A DNA stretch of 64,000 nt from NCBI GenBank assembly GCA_002343445.1, contig DDSP01000034.1, forward strand, positions 56,021 to 120,020. Direction: 5' to 3'. The position numbers and the translations under genes were made by a program. Below the pieces are notes generated by a model, which was given only the letters and a program-made list of their open reading frames with translations, was not told where the DNA came from and made no database searches. Shown here piece by piece: positions 42,355 through 50,145 of the stretch (positions are counted from its first letter, which is position 1; each line of letters begins with the position of its first letter). Source of the DNA: Chthonomonas sp. UBA2387 (GTDB lineage Bacteria > Armatimonadota > Fimbriimonadia > Fimbriimonadales > Fimbriimonadaceae).

Positions 42355-43265
42355 AGCCGTTCGCTGTAGTCCAACGTGCCCCGATCGGCATCGAGCACGG
42401 CGCGGACTCCCAATCCTACGCTCAGAATCTGCGATTTATGCCCGATCGGGTAGTCCACGATGGTGGGGACGCGAATCTTACCAAGTCTTTCTTCCACGAT
42501 GCTCCGCCAGCACGGGCTGTCGCCCCGCTCCGAAAGGGCGTCGGTCTCCGAGAACTCTCCGATGACGATGCCTGCCGAGCGCTGGAGCAGTCCAGCGTTG
42601 AGCAACTGGGTGAGCATGGCGTCCACGCGGTAGGCCTTCTCGCCGGTGTCTTCGATCAGCAGGATCTTGCTGTCGGTGTCCGGGGCGTCGGGCGTCCCGA
42701 GTGCGTCGCAGATCAGACGCAAACAACCGCCGATGACTTCGCCTTCGGCTCGCCCGGGGCGCACGGTCTCGCCCACAGGGGCGTCCTTCGGGCGAATCAA
42801 GTCCCCGGTCAACGCATTGCCGAACGATTCCCACACCCACGGTTCGCGCGGTTTGGAGAACGTGACGCCGACGGCACCGTGCAGCGTGGCGAACCCCACG
42901 TTCTGGAACGCAAGGTGCAGCGTGGTGATGTCGCTGTAGCCGATGAATAGTTTGCGGTGCGACGCCAAAGCTTCGAAGTCCAGGTGCGGGATCAGCCGGG
43001 CGCAACCGTAGCCGCCTCGCGAGCAAAGGACGGCGTCCACTTCGGGGTCCTCGAAGGCCGCCCTGAGGTCGGCGGCCCGCGCCTCGTCGGTCCCTGCGAG
43101 TTCGTGGTGCTTGGCGTACAGGCTCGGAAACCGCTTGATGCGGTAGCCCTGCGCCTGGAGGTACGCGAGCCCCGGCTCCAGACTCTCAGCCGATATGGCC
43201 GACGAAGGCGAAACCAAACCCAGAGTTCCACCAGTCGGGACAGGCCGGGGCTTCGTTTGAGTCAT
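42345..43265 (-). CDS. ldcA: LD-carboxypeptidase (peptidase S66)
   Basis: 306-residue serine peptidase that removes the terminal D-Ala from peptidoglycan tetrapeptides during recycling. The nucleophile is in VLCSRGGYGCARLIPHLD; the Glu and His of the Ser-Glu-His triad are suggested by LLIEDTGEKAYRVDAMLTQL and VDYPIGHKSQ. The start is ATG 43265; TACACA (43272-43277, minus strand) is exactly 6 nt upstream. No signal peptide, as expected for a cytoplasmic recycling enzyme. Coupled to the secreted phosphodiester glycosidase, giving a wall-associated pair. Confidence 0.9.
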   Translation of the reverse strand: MTQTKPRPVPTGGTLGLVSPSSAISAESLEPGLAYLQAQGYRIKRFPSLYAKHHELAGTDEARAADLRAAFEDPEVDAVLCSRGGYGCARLIPHLDFEALASHRKLFIGYSDITTLHLAFQNVGFATLHGAVGVTFSKPREPWVWESFGNALTGDLIRPKDAPVGETVRPGRAEGEVIGGCLRLICDALGTPDAPDTDSKILLIEDTGEKAYRVDAMLTQLLNAGLLQRSAGIVIGEFSETDALSERGDSPCWRSIVEERLGKIRVPTIVDYPIGHKSQILSVGLGVRAVLDADRGTLDYSERLCE

Positions 43266-43359
43266 GTGGGCTGTGTACCTGAGTGTCGGCTGACTTGTCG
43301 AATCATGCAGCGAAGGGCTAAGATGGACAGGCAGTTGCAACTTGCCCGAGGACTGCAGG

Positions 43360-46071
43360 ATGACCTTCTTCGAATTGTTTATGTCGCATCCCGTGCCCAT
43401 GTGGATGTACGACCAAGACAACGTCAGCTTCGTCGAGGTCAACGACGCCGCAGTCGACCAATATGGCTACGCTCGCGAAGAACTGGTGGGTTCGAGCATC
43501 ATGCTCATCCGCCCGGAATCGGAGGTTGAACGCCTAAGAGCGTATCTGACCACGGCGCGGCCGCCCCGCAGGAAGTCCGGCTTGTGGAAGCACCGCCGGA
43601 AGGACGGCTCGCTGCTCGACGTCGACATCACGACCTATGACGTCGTCCACGAAGGCCGAACCTTGGTGCTCGTCATGGCCATGGACGTGACCGAGCGGCT
43701 CGCCCACGAGGCGCAACGCAACGCGGCGATCGAGCAGCTCGAGCTCGCTGAGCTACGTTCTGGAATCGGCTCGTGGACGATGGACGCCAACGGCGTCTTC
43801 CAGCTTACCAAGCAGGCCATGCGGCTCCTCGGCATCCCAACCGATGGGCAACCGGTCCGTATCGACACGGTACTTGAACACATTCACCCTGAAGATCGCG
43901 AGGAGATCAAGCACCGCTACGAGTCGCTGATGCTGGGTGAGCCGCCGGTTGGCTCAACGTTTCGCACGAATCCCGAGCGAACCGACCTGCGGTTCATCAA
44001 GTCGACCATTTTCCCACCGCTTCCCGAGAGCACCACGAGGTTCGTGGGCTCTCTTGCGGACGTGACCGAGCTCAGCCAAGCCTCGCATATGCTCGGGTTG
44101 CAGGGAGCGGCGCTCCACCATGCCGCCAACGCGATCGTCATCACCAGCAGGGACGGCGTGATCGAGTGGGTCAATCCGGCCTTCACCACACTGACCGGCT
44201 ACGCAAGCAGCGAGGTAATCGGCCAAAACCCGAGGATCCTCAACTCAGGGGTGCAGGATACGCCGTTCTTCGCGAACCTCTGGGCCACTCTGCTTCGCGG
44301 CGAAGTTTGGCGAGGCGACTTGGTCAACCGGAGAAAGGACGGAACTCATTACCACGAGCGTCAGACGATCACGCCGGTCACAGATCATCGGGGTGAGATC
44401 TCGCACTTTGTTGCTATCAAAGAAGACGTTACCGAGATCATCCGATCCGAAGAGCGGCTCCGCGCGAATCGCGAGTTCCTGCGCCTGATCATCGAAGCCG
44501 AGCCGAACTGCATCAAAGTGCTGGCCCCCGATGGGTGTTTGGTCGACATGAACGCCGCAGGCCTCGCGATGGTGGAAGCGGACTCCCTGAGCGAGGTTCT
44601 CGGATTGCCTGTTCGCGAACTCGTTCACCCAAGTCACCGCAGGGTGTTCGACGAGATGCATGCCCGCATCGTCGCCGGCGAGCGGGCAGATGCTTCTCTT
44701 GACCTGGTCGGTCTCAAGGGTTCGGTGCGATCGGTGGAGAGCCACGGCGTCCCTTTGCGCGATGCGTCGGGTTCTGTCACCGGCCACCTCTCCGTGACGC
44801 GCGACGTCACCGCTCAGAAGCGCTTGGTCGCCCTCAACGCCCAGTTCACCGCGATCTTGGAAGGAATCGCTGGAGGAACTCCGCTCGAGGATACGATGAA
44901 CCTGTTGTGCCGGGCCATCGAGCAATACGAGCCCGCGACTCGGGCCACGATTCTGGAGGTTCTGAAGGACGGCAGCGTGCGGCATCTGGCCGCCCCATCC
45001 TTCACGGAGACCTACGTCCAAGCGGTCGACGGGCTGAAGATCGGTCCGAGCGCGGGTTCGTGCGGTACAGCAGCCTTTGAAGACCGACTGATCATCGTCG
45101 ACGATACGCTCAGAAGCCCACTTTGGGCTCAGAACCGTGAGTTGGCGCTGGATCACGCCATCATGGCCTGCTGGTCGAAGCCCATCCACGGACGTTATGG
45201 CGATGTGGTCGGTGTGGTGGCACTCCACTACGAGACGGCCCGCCAGCCAAGGCAGGATGAGCTGGAGATCATCGAAACCGTGGCCCACATCGCTGGCATC
45301 GCTATCCAAAGGCACGAATCGGAGCACGCCCTGCTCGCCGCCAACGACGAGTTGGAGCGCAGAGTGGGAGCCAGAACGCTGGAACTCCAACAGGCCATCC
45401 AAGAACTGGAGGCGTTCACCTACTCCGTCTCGCACGACTTGAACGCTCCACTGCGCGTCGTGGCCGGATTCGCACAGATGCTTATGGAAGACCACGGTCA
45501 GAATCTGGACGACGAGGGCCGCAAACTGGTGGAGGTCATCGTCAAGCGCACCCGCAACATGGGCGAGCTGATTCGGGACCTGCTCACACTTTCGCGAGCC
45601 GCAACCGCCGACCTTTCTTTGGCACCGGTCGACATGGGCCAATTGGCGCATTCGGCCGTCGCGCAACAACTCGAATCAGGAGAGCATAGCGTCGAGGTGA
45701 CCTTGGGCGAGCTTCCCAAGGGGCTCGGAGATGCAATGCTCCTCAAACAGGTTTGGATCAATCTGGTGAGCAACGCGTTCAAGTTCTCGTCCAAGTCGAC
45801 TGCGCCCCGTATCGAAATCGGCGGCGAGTCACGGGCGGACGAAGTCGCTTATTGGGTACGAGACAACGGTGCAGGCTACGATCCTCAATATCAAGACATG
45901 CTGTTCAAGGTTTTCTGGCGCGGCCACACACAGAGCGAGTTCGAAGGGAACGGCGCAGGATTGGCCATCGTCGAACGCATCGTTCGGCGGCACGGGGGGC
46001 GCGTATGGGCCGAGGGACGCCCTGGCGAGGGTGCCATCTTTTGGTTCAGCCTGCCCAAACCCGCTCAGTAG
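43360..46071 (+). CDS. Multi-PAS, GAF sensor histidine kinase
   Basis: 903-residue soluble histidine kinase, no membrane span. Domains in order: four PAS domains (about 1-110, 115-230, 235-355, 365-480; PAS/PAC marks are LWKHRRKDGSLLDVDI and VNRRKDGTHYHERQT), a GAF domain (about 490-640; SAGSCGTAAFEDRLIIVDD), a coiled coil (ANDELERRVGARTLELQQAI), HisKA with the phospho-His in FTYSVSHDLNAPLRVVAGF, and HATPase (QVWINLVSNAFKFSSKS; RDNGAGYDPQY; GNGAGLAIVERIV). The kinase end resembles phytochrome-type kinases. No response regulator is adjacent, so it is an orphan. ATG 43360 is preferred over the TTG at 43342. Confidence 0.93.
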   Translation: MTFFELFMSHPVPMWMYDQDNVSFVEVNDAAVDQYGYAREELVGSSIMLIRPESEVERLRAYLTTARPPRRKSGLWKHRRKDGSLLDVDITTYDVVHEGRTLVLVMAMDVTERLAHEAQRNAAIEQLELAELRSGIGSWTMDANGVFQLTKQAMRLLGIPTDGQPVRIDTVLEHIHPEDREEIKHRYESLMLGEPPVGSTFRTNPERTDLRFIKSTIFPPLPESTTRFVGSLADVTELSQASHMLGLQGAALHHAANAIVITSRDGVIEWVNPAFTTLTGYASSEVIGQNPRILNSGVQDTPFFANLWATLLRGEVWRGDLVNRRKDGTHYHERQTITPVTDHRGEISHFVAIKEDVTEIIRSEERLRANREFLRLIIEAEPNCIKVLAPDGCLVDMNAAGLAMVEADSLSEVLGLPVRELVHPSHRRVFDEMHARIVAGERADASLDLVGLKGSVRSVESHGVPLRDASGSVTGHLSVTRDVTAQKRLVALNAQFTAILEGIAGGTPLEDTMNLLCRAIEQYEPATRATILEVLKDGSVRHLAAPSFTETYVQAVDGLKIGPSAGSCGTAAFEDRLIIVDDTLRSPLWAQNRELALDHAIMACWSKPIHGRYGDVVGVVALHYETARQPRQDELEIIETVAHIAGIAIQRHESEHALLAANDELERRVGARTLELQQAIQELEAFTYSVSHDLNAPLRVVAGFAQMLMEDHGQNLDDEGRKLVEVIVKRTRNMGELIRDLLTLSRAATADLSLAPVDMGQLAHSAVAQQLESGEHSVEVTLGELPKGLGDAMLLKQVWINLVSNAFKFSSKSTAPRIEIGGESRADEVAYWVRDNGAGYDPQYQDMLFKVFWRGHTQSEFEGNGAGLAIVERIVRRHGGRVWAEGRPGEGAIFWFSLPKPAQ

Positions 46072-47102
46072 AGGTAGGCCGAGTCCATCAATCGGTTCTG
46101 CGTCCCATCGTGAACGGCATACCGCCCGCCACGGTAGATGCGCGCCCCCCCGAACTCGCCCTTCTTGTTCACGGCGTAGAAGTTGACCTCGAAGTTCGGC
46201 CGCCCCTTTTCGCGCAACAACAGCGGGTCCACGGTGTAGTCGCAGATGCGCTTCAGCACGTCCAGACACGCTTCTTCGGGCGTCATGCCGTGCCGCATGT
46301 TCTCGACCACGATGCGGCTGCCACACGAAAGGATGACCGCTTCGCCGCGCCCGGTCGAGCCACACGCTCCGATCTGGTTGTCCACGTAGAGGCCTGCGCC
46401 AATGATCGGCGAATCGCCCACGCGCCCCGGAATCTTGTAGGCCAAGCCGCTCGTCGTGGTCACCCCCGAGATCTCGCTCTTGTCGTTGAGCGTCAGGCAG
46501 GTGATCGTCCCTGTCGGGCGTGCGGGGAGCGGGCTCGCCGCCGGAGGCTCCAGATAGTCGTCGTCCTTGCTCAGCGACTCCTTCCACTTGACCCATGCCT
46601 TCCGGGCAGCCTCGGTGAGCAGGTTGGTCTCTTCGAAGCCGTGCATCCGAGCGAACTCGAGCGCTCCTTCGCCGACGAGCAACACGTGGTCGGTACGCTC
46701 CATGACGACCTTGGCGACTCTCGAGGGCGTCTTGATGTTGCGGAGCGAGGCCACGGCACCCGCCCGATAAGTGGGTCCGTGCATGCAGCACGAATCCAAC
46801 TCGACGACTCCCCGCTCGTTGGGCAACCCGCCATAGCCGACGCTCATGTCGTTGGGGTCTTCTTCGACGATGTTGACGCCCGCGATGGCGGCGTCAAGCC
46901 CATCCTGCCCGGCCCGCAAGAGTTCCATCGCCTTCTCGGTGGTGCGCATGCCGTTCGCGCTGGAGATCGCTACCGGCATCCCCTTGTGCGGCGCACGTTG
47001 AGCGGATTGGGAGAAGGAGAGCGGCGCCAAACCTGCCGCGCCGGCCGCGGCAAGGAGCGTGCGTCGGGAGATGGTGTCGGCCATGCCGAGCGGTTTCGCC
47101 AT
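46065..47102 (-). CDS. Exported asparaginase 2 / aspartylglucosaminidase-like Ntn hydrolase
   Basis: 345-residue protein with a Tat signal (SRRTLLAAAGAAGLAPLSF). The Ntn-hydrolase core follows glycosylasparaginase: DAAIAGVNIVEEDPNDMSVG with GGLPNERGVVELD, then the autoprocessing site RPTGTITCLTL where the Thr after Gly becomes the new N-terminus and nucleophile, and VGDSPIIGAGLYVDNQIGA with GRGEAVILSCGS. Expected to cleave N4-(GlcNAc)-Asn or beta-aspartyl peptides outside the cytoplasm. It ends 7 bp inside the kinase stop region (convergent overlap). ATG 47084 is an alternative start. Confidence 0.9.
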   Translation of the reverse strand: MAKPLGMADTISRRTLLAAAGAAGLAPLSFSQSAQRAPHKGMPVAISSANGMRTTEKAMELLRAGQDGLDAAIAGVNIVEEDPNDMSVGYGGLPNERGVVELDSCCMHGPTYRAGAVASLRNIKTPSRVAKVVMERTDHVLLVGEGALEFARMHGFEETNLLTEAARKAWVKWKESLSKDDDYLEPPAASPLPARPTGTITCLTLNDKSEISGVTTTSGLAYKIPGRVGDSPIIGAGLYVDNQIGACGSTGRGEAVILSCGSRIVVENMRHGMTPEEACLDVLKRICDYTVDPLLLREKGRPNFEVNFYAVNKKGEFGGARIYRGGRYAVHDGTQNRLMDSAYLY

Positions 47103-47144
47103 CGGTCCCGCCGCATCCTGCTTGGCGATTCTCGAGATTCGCTG

Positions 47145-47150
47145 TACACT
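47145..47150 (+). promoter_or_regulatory. -10 element of the selenoprotein gene
   Basis: TACACT, 5 nt before ATG 47156, again a leaderless-type arrangement. Confidence 0.5.
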
Positions 47151-47155
47151 GGGTC

Positions 47156-48013
47156 ATGCTTGCACTGATCGCGGCCGCAGCATTAGTCCCGGCGGCCGGT
47201 GTCCTGCCCGATGTCACGCTCACCACCATGGACGGCAAAGCCGTTCGGCTCCGCGAGTACGCGGGGCGAAAGGTGATCCTGTTCAATTGGGCGTCGTGGT
47301 GAGGGTGCCGCGCGCAGCTGCCCGGGTGGCAGACCTTCTTCGAAACGCGCCGCAAGACGACCGACTTCGTGTTCGTTGCGATCGCCGCCGACGCGAACGG
47401 TGTCGCGGCGTGCAAGCCCTTCTATGACAAAGCCGGCGCGAAGTTCGAGACCTTGGTCGACCCGACCAACGCTTTTGGGCGCGCGATGAACGCGAACGTG
47501 GTGCCCAACGGGCTGTTCGCCGACGAATCGGGGCGCATCGTGTGGTCGAAGATCGGGGGTTTCGAGGTGCGCGACCCCAAGATCATCGAAGCGGCCGACG
47601 CGTTTCTCGCGGCTCCGCGCGCCGATTTGCCGCCTCCCATCGAGGCGCCTCCCCCGACCCTGGAGGCGTTGCGCGCCCAGGTCGCCGCTTCCCCGCGCGA
47701 TGCCGCACTGCGCTTGAAACTCGGCCAGCGCCTGCTGGTCGAGAAGCGCCTCGCCGACGCCCGGCGCGAACTGGAAACGGCTCTCGGCTTGGACGCGAGG
47801 AACGGAGGCATTCGGCAGACGTTGGCCTCGCTGGAGCTTGAGGCGAAGCGGCCCGGCGAAGCGGTGAAGCACCTGCGCGAAGCGTTGAAGCTGGAGCCGG
47901 ACAACTACATCGTGCGCAAGCAAATCTGGCTCATCGAACATCCCGAACGGTTCCATCCCGAGATCGACTGGGCTTGGCAACGCGACCAGTTGAAGAAGGA
48001 ACGCGGCGGGTAG
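47156..48013 (+). CDS. ResA-like WAxxUGC-motif selenoprotein (UGA at codon 49 read as Sec), TPR-like C-terminus
   Basis: A single 285-residue frame from ATG 47156 to TAG 48013 is interrupted only by TGA at 47300-47302. Signal peptide (LALIAAAALVPAAG), then a thioredoxin fold: FNWASW-U-GCRAQLPGW, where UGA stands at the first redox position of the W-A-x-x-U-G-C motif (U49, C51), followed by VAIAADANGVAACKPFYDK and PNGLFADESGRIVWSK. A helical, TPR-like tail follows (LRLKLGQRLLVEKRLADA) and the protein ends HPEIDWAWQRDQLKK. The continuous family-like sequence on both sides of the UGA and its exact position argue for selenocysteine. Family knowledge: WAxxUGC proteins are known bacterial selenoproteins with Cys homologues. 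No selA/B/C/D is in the window, so decoding capacity is unproven. Confidence 0.85.
47303..47335 (+). promoter_or_regulatory. Candidate bacterial SECIS hairpin directly after the UGA
   Basis: CTGCC (47318-47322) pairs with GGCAG (47328-47332) around the loop CGGGT, and GGT (47304-47306) can pair with ACC (47333-47335) to close an outer stem. The apical loop starts 21 nt after the UGA and contains G residues, as bacterial SECIS loops do. The left side has an 11-nt unpaired stretch, so the fold is only suggestive. Confidence 0.45.
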
Positions 48014-48054
48014 CTCGATTCGGCCCGGACCCTTGGGACCTTCCTCCCAGGGCC

Positions 48055-48082
48055 TTGACATTGGGTACATGAGTGCTATACC
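48055..48082 (+). promoter_or_regulatory. Sigma-70-type promoter of hsp20
   Basis: TTGACA (48055-48060), 16-bp spacer, TATACC (48077-48082). The only near-consensus -35/-10 pair noticed in the window, and it is followed by a proper leader with aggagg before the hsp20 start. No CIRCE or HAIR-type inverted repeat was seen. Confidence 0.75.
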
Positions 48083-48123
48083 ATCAAGTCACCTATTCGA
48101 GCAGACTCAATAGGAGGACATAC

Positions 48124-48591
48124 ATGAGCACGATTGTACGCAACATCAGCCCATTCGACATGTTGGCCGAGCTTCGACAGATGGCCGAACTCATGGATCG
48201 CCCGTTCCTCCCCGGCAACGGGAACGGCAACTCCCCGATGACGGCGTCCAACGCCTCTCTCTCCGTGCCCATCGAGGTGCTGGAGAAGGACGGCAAGGTC
48301 ATGATCAAGGCCGCCGTGCCCGGCATCTCGCCCGACGAACTCGAGGTCAGCGTGGAGAACGACGTCTTGACCATCCGTGGCGAGTTGAAGCGCGAGCACG
48401 AGGAGAAGGACGTGAAGGTCTACCGCCGCGAGTACACCTACGGCTCGTTCTCCCGCTCCATCCGACTCCCCGAGGACCTCGACTTGGAGAAGGTGGACGC
48501 GGAGTTCAAGAACGGCTTCGTCACGATCTCGATCCCGCGCGTCGAACTGCCCGTTCCGGAGGTCAAGAAGATCGCCGTCCGCGCTTCGTAA
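48124..48591 (+). CDS. Small heat shock protein Hsp20
   Basis: 155-residue alpha-crystallin-type chaperone that holds unfolding proteins. The start ATG 48124 has taggagga 8 nt upstream; the longer in-frame GTG at 48073 overlaps the -10 box and is rejected. The alpha-crystallin domain runs from about residue 45 (IEVLEKDGKVMIKAAVPG) through LTIRGELKREHEEKD to DAEFKNGFVTISIPR; the closing V-x-V-like tail is ELPVPEVKKIAV, giving the I/V-x-I/V oligomerisation motif. It is monocistronic, with a promoter and a terminator of its own. Confidence 0.95.
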   Translation: MSTIVRNISPFDMLAELRQMAELMDRPFLPGNGNGNSPMTASNASLSVPIEVLEKDGKVMIKAAVPGISPDELEVSVENDVLTIRGELKREHEEKDVKVYRREYTYGSFSRSIRLPEDLDLEKVDAEFKNGFVTISIPRVELPVPEVKKIAVRAS

Positions 48592-48616
48592 AGCGCTCTC
48601 CCGATCCTTCACGCAC

Positions 48617-48652
48617 AGGTCCGCTCCGCTTCGATGGGGCGGACCTTGGTTT
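48617..48652 (+). terminator. Rho-independent terminator of hsp20
   Basis: AGGTCCGCTCC (48617-48627) pairs with GGGGCGGACCT (48636-48646) over 11 positions (one G-U), 8-nt loop, followed by tggttt. Its tail runs into the TAGAAT box of the next gene. Confidence 0.75.
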
Positions 48653-48657
48653 AGAAT
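48652..48657 (+). promoter_or_regulatory. -10 element of the second Uma2 gene
   Basis: TAGAAT, 7 nt before GTG 48665. It includes the A and T of an in-frame ATG at 48656, which argues that the GTG, not that ATG, is the true start. Confidence 0.5.
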
Positions 48658-48664
48658 GGGCAGC

Positions 48665-49249
48665 GTGGTCGAAGTCAGCCCTCAGGAATACCTCCGCGCC
48701 GAGCGCGAAGCGAACGTCCGTCACGAGTTGATCAACGGCCGCGTGGTGGCGATGGCCGGCGCGACCAAAGAACATGTCGCGATCGTCGCCAACTTGGTGG
48801 TGGAATTGACCGTCGGACTTCGCCCCCAGGGATGCCGGCCCTATCCGACCGATCTTCGCGTGCGCGTCCGCGAGACCGACCTTTACACCTACCCCGACAT
48901 CAGCTTCATTTGTGGCAAGGGCACGTTCGATGAGGACGATGTGGACGTTCTTCTTGATCCCGTGGCCATTGTCGAAGTGCTGTCCAAGTCCACCGAGGCT
49001 TACGACCGTGGGGCCAAGTTCGCCCACTACCGGCGAATCCCAGAACTGCGAACTTATGTTCTGGCTTCGAGCACATCCCCCCTGGTGGACGTGTTCGAGC
49101 GACAGGACGACGGAGCATGGTCGCTCGTCTCGTACGAAGGTTTCGACAGCACGATTCGCCTAGGCCACTTGAACGTGGAAGTCGCCATGCGGGACATCTA
49201 CCGCGATGTGGACTTCGAGGGCGACGACCTGTCGCCGACTCACCTCTAG
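48665..49249 (+). CDS. Uma2 family (DUF820) putative endonuclease, paralogue
   Basis: 194 residues from GTG 48665 (or 197 from ATG 48656). The core matches the gene at 10435-11004 almost block for block: RHELINGRVVAMAGATKEH, YTYPDISFICGKG, VAIVEVLSKSTEAYDRG, KFAHYRRIPELRTYVLA. The PD-(D/E)XK-type residues (Asp in YPDIS, Glu in IVEVLSKS) are kept. It sits in the tail of the hsp20 terminator and converges on thuA with a 4-bp overlap. Role of the family is unknown; some copies accompany toxin or defence genes. Confidence 0.88.
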   Translation: MVEVSPQEYLRAEREANVRHELINGRVVAMAGATKEHVAIVANLVVELTVGLRPQGCRPYPTDLRVRVRETDLYTYPDISFICGKGTFDEDDVDVLLDPVAIVEVLSKSTEAYDRGAKFAHYRRIPELRTYVLASSTSPLVDVFERQDDGAWSLVSYEGFDSTIRLGHLNVEVAMRDIYRDVDFEGDDLSPTHL

Positions 49250-49941
49250 CGCCCGGCGGCCCAGAGGATGCCTTCCGCCACATGGCGGACGAAGAGCGGC
49301 TCGGTGTACGACTCCTTGGTGTGGCCGCCCGCCGTGTACCACGCGCGCCCGCCCAGCGACTCGTGTCGCCACGCGATCGGGTGGTCGGCGCCCATCTTGC
49401 CGCCCTGGTACGACTTCTCGTCCAGCGTCAGCAGAACCTTGACCTGCGAACGCGGGTTCGTCTTGTAGTCGTACCACTCGTCCTTGCGCCGCCAAACCTT
49501 GGGCAGGAAGCGGGTCGAGGGGTGCGAGGCGTCCTCGACGTGGATGTCGGCTTCCTGGATGTGCGGGTGGCTCATGAAGTACGCGCCCACCAGCTTGCCG
49601 AACCACGGCCAGTCGTACTCGGTGTCCGCCGCGGCGTGAATGCCGACGAACCCGCCGCCCTTCTGCACGAAGCCCTCCATCGCCGACTGCTGGTCGGCGT
49701 TCAGGATGTCGCCCGTCGTGGAAAGGAACACGACGACCTTGTGCTTGGCCAGGCTGTCCGGCGTGAACACCGCAGCGTCTTCCGAATGCTCGACGGCGAA
49801 GTCGCGTTCGACGCCCATCTTGCGGATGGCTTCGACGCCGTTCGGGATCGAATCGTGACGGAACCCGGCGGTTTTGCTGAAGACCAGCACCGAGAACTGG
49901 GGGGCGGAGACGGCGGCCAAGGCGAGCAGAGCGACGGTCAT
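49246..49941 (-). CDS. Exported ThuA-domain protein
   Basis: 231-residue ThuA/trehalose-utilisation domain, a glutamine-amidotransferase-like fold. A short signal peptide (VALLALAAVSAP) is followed by VLVFSKTAGFRHDSIPNG, the family signature, then VVVFLSTTGDILN, GGGFVGIHAAADTEYDWPW, FMSHPHIQEADIHVED and the final GGRAWYTAGGHTKESYTEP. Members are linked to sugar catabolism in planctomycetes and relatives; biochemistry is unclear. TAGAAT lies exactly 6 nt before the ATG (49948-49953). Confidence 0.88.
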   Translation of the reverse strand: MTVALLALAAVSAPQFSVLVFSKTAGFRHDSIPNGVEAIRKMGVERDFAVEHSEDAAVFTPDSLAKHKVVVFLSTTGDILNADQQSAMEGFVQKGGGFVGIHAAADTEYDWPWFGKLVGAYFMSHPHIQEADIHVEDASHPSTRFLPKVWRRKDEWYDYKTNPRSQVKVLLTLDEKSYQGGKMGADHPIAWRHESLGGRAWYTAGGHTKESYTEPLFVRHVAEGILWAAGR

Positions 49942-49947
49942 GGCCCC

Positions 49948-49953
49948 ATTCTA
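49948..49953 (-). promoter_or_regulatory. -10 element of the ThuA gene
   Basis: TAGAAT on the minus strand, 6 nt before the start codon. Confidence 0.55.
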
Positions 49954-50145
49954 GCCTGATCGCGGACGGGATTCGTCCAACCCGCCGGGTTCGAGCGGGT
50001 ACATTCAGGGCGTAACGCCAGCCGAATCTATGAAGCCCCGTCGGATCGAGACCACCCTCCGCCCGTCCAACCCGCGTTCTGGGAACGCGAATCGGGCAAC
50101 GCCAGTCAAAGCCGTTGGCGCGCCACGCGCCTCAGGAGCAGGCAG

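Noticed and set aside
47369..48013. Separate 214-residue protein starting at 47369
   Set aside because: It would lack signal peptide and redox motif; the upstream segment in the same frame completes the family, so the UGA-containing longer gene is preferred.
48073..48123. Upstream GTG start for hsp20
   Set aside because: It lies within the -10 region of the near-consensus promoter; the ATG at 48124 has a proper ribosome binding site.
49985..50005. GGGTTCGAG as a tRNA T-arm
   Set aside because: The flanking bases do not form a 5-bp T-stem and no anticodon or acceptor arms can be placed.
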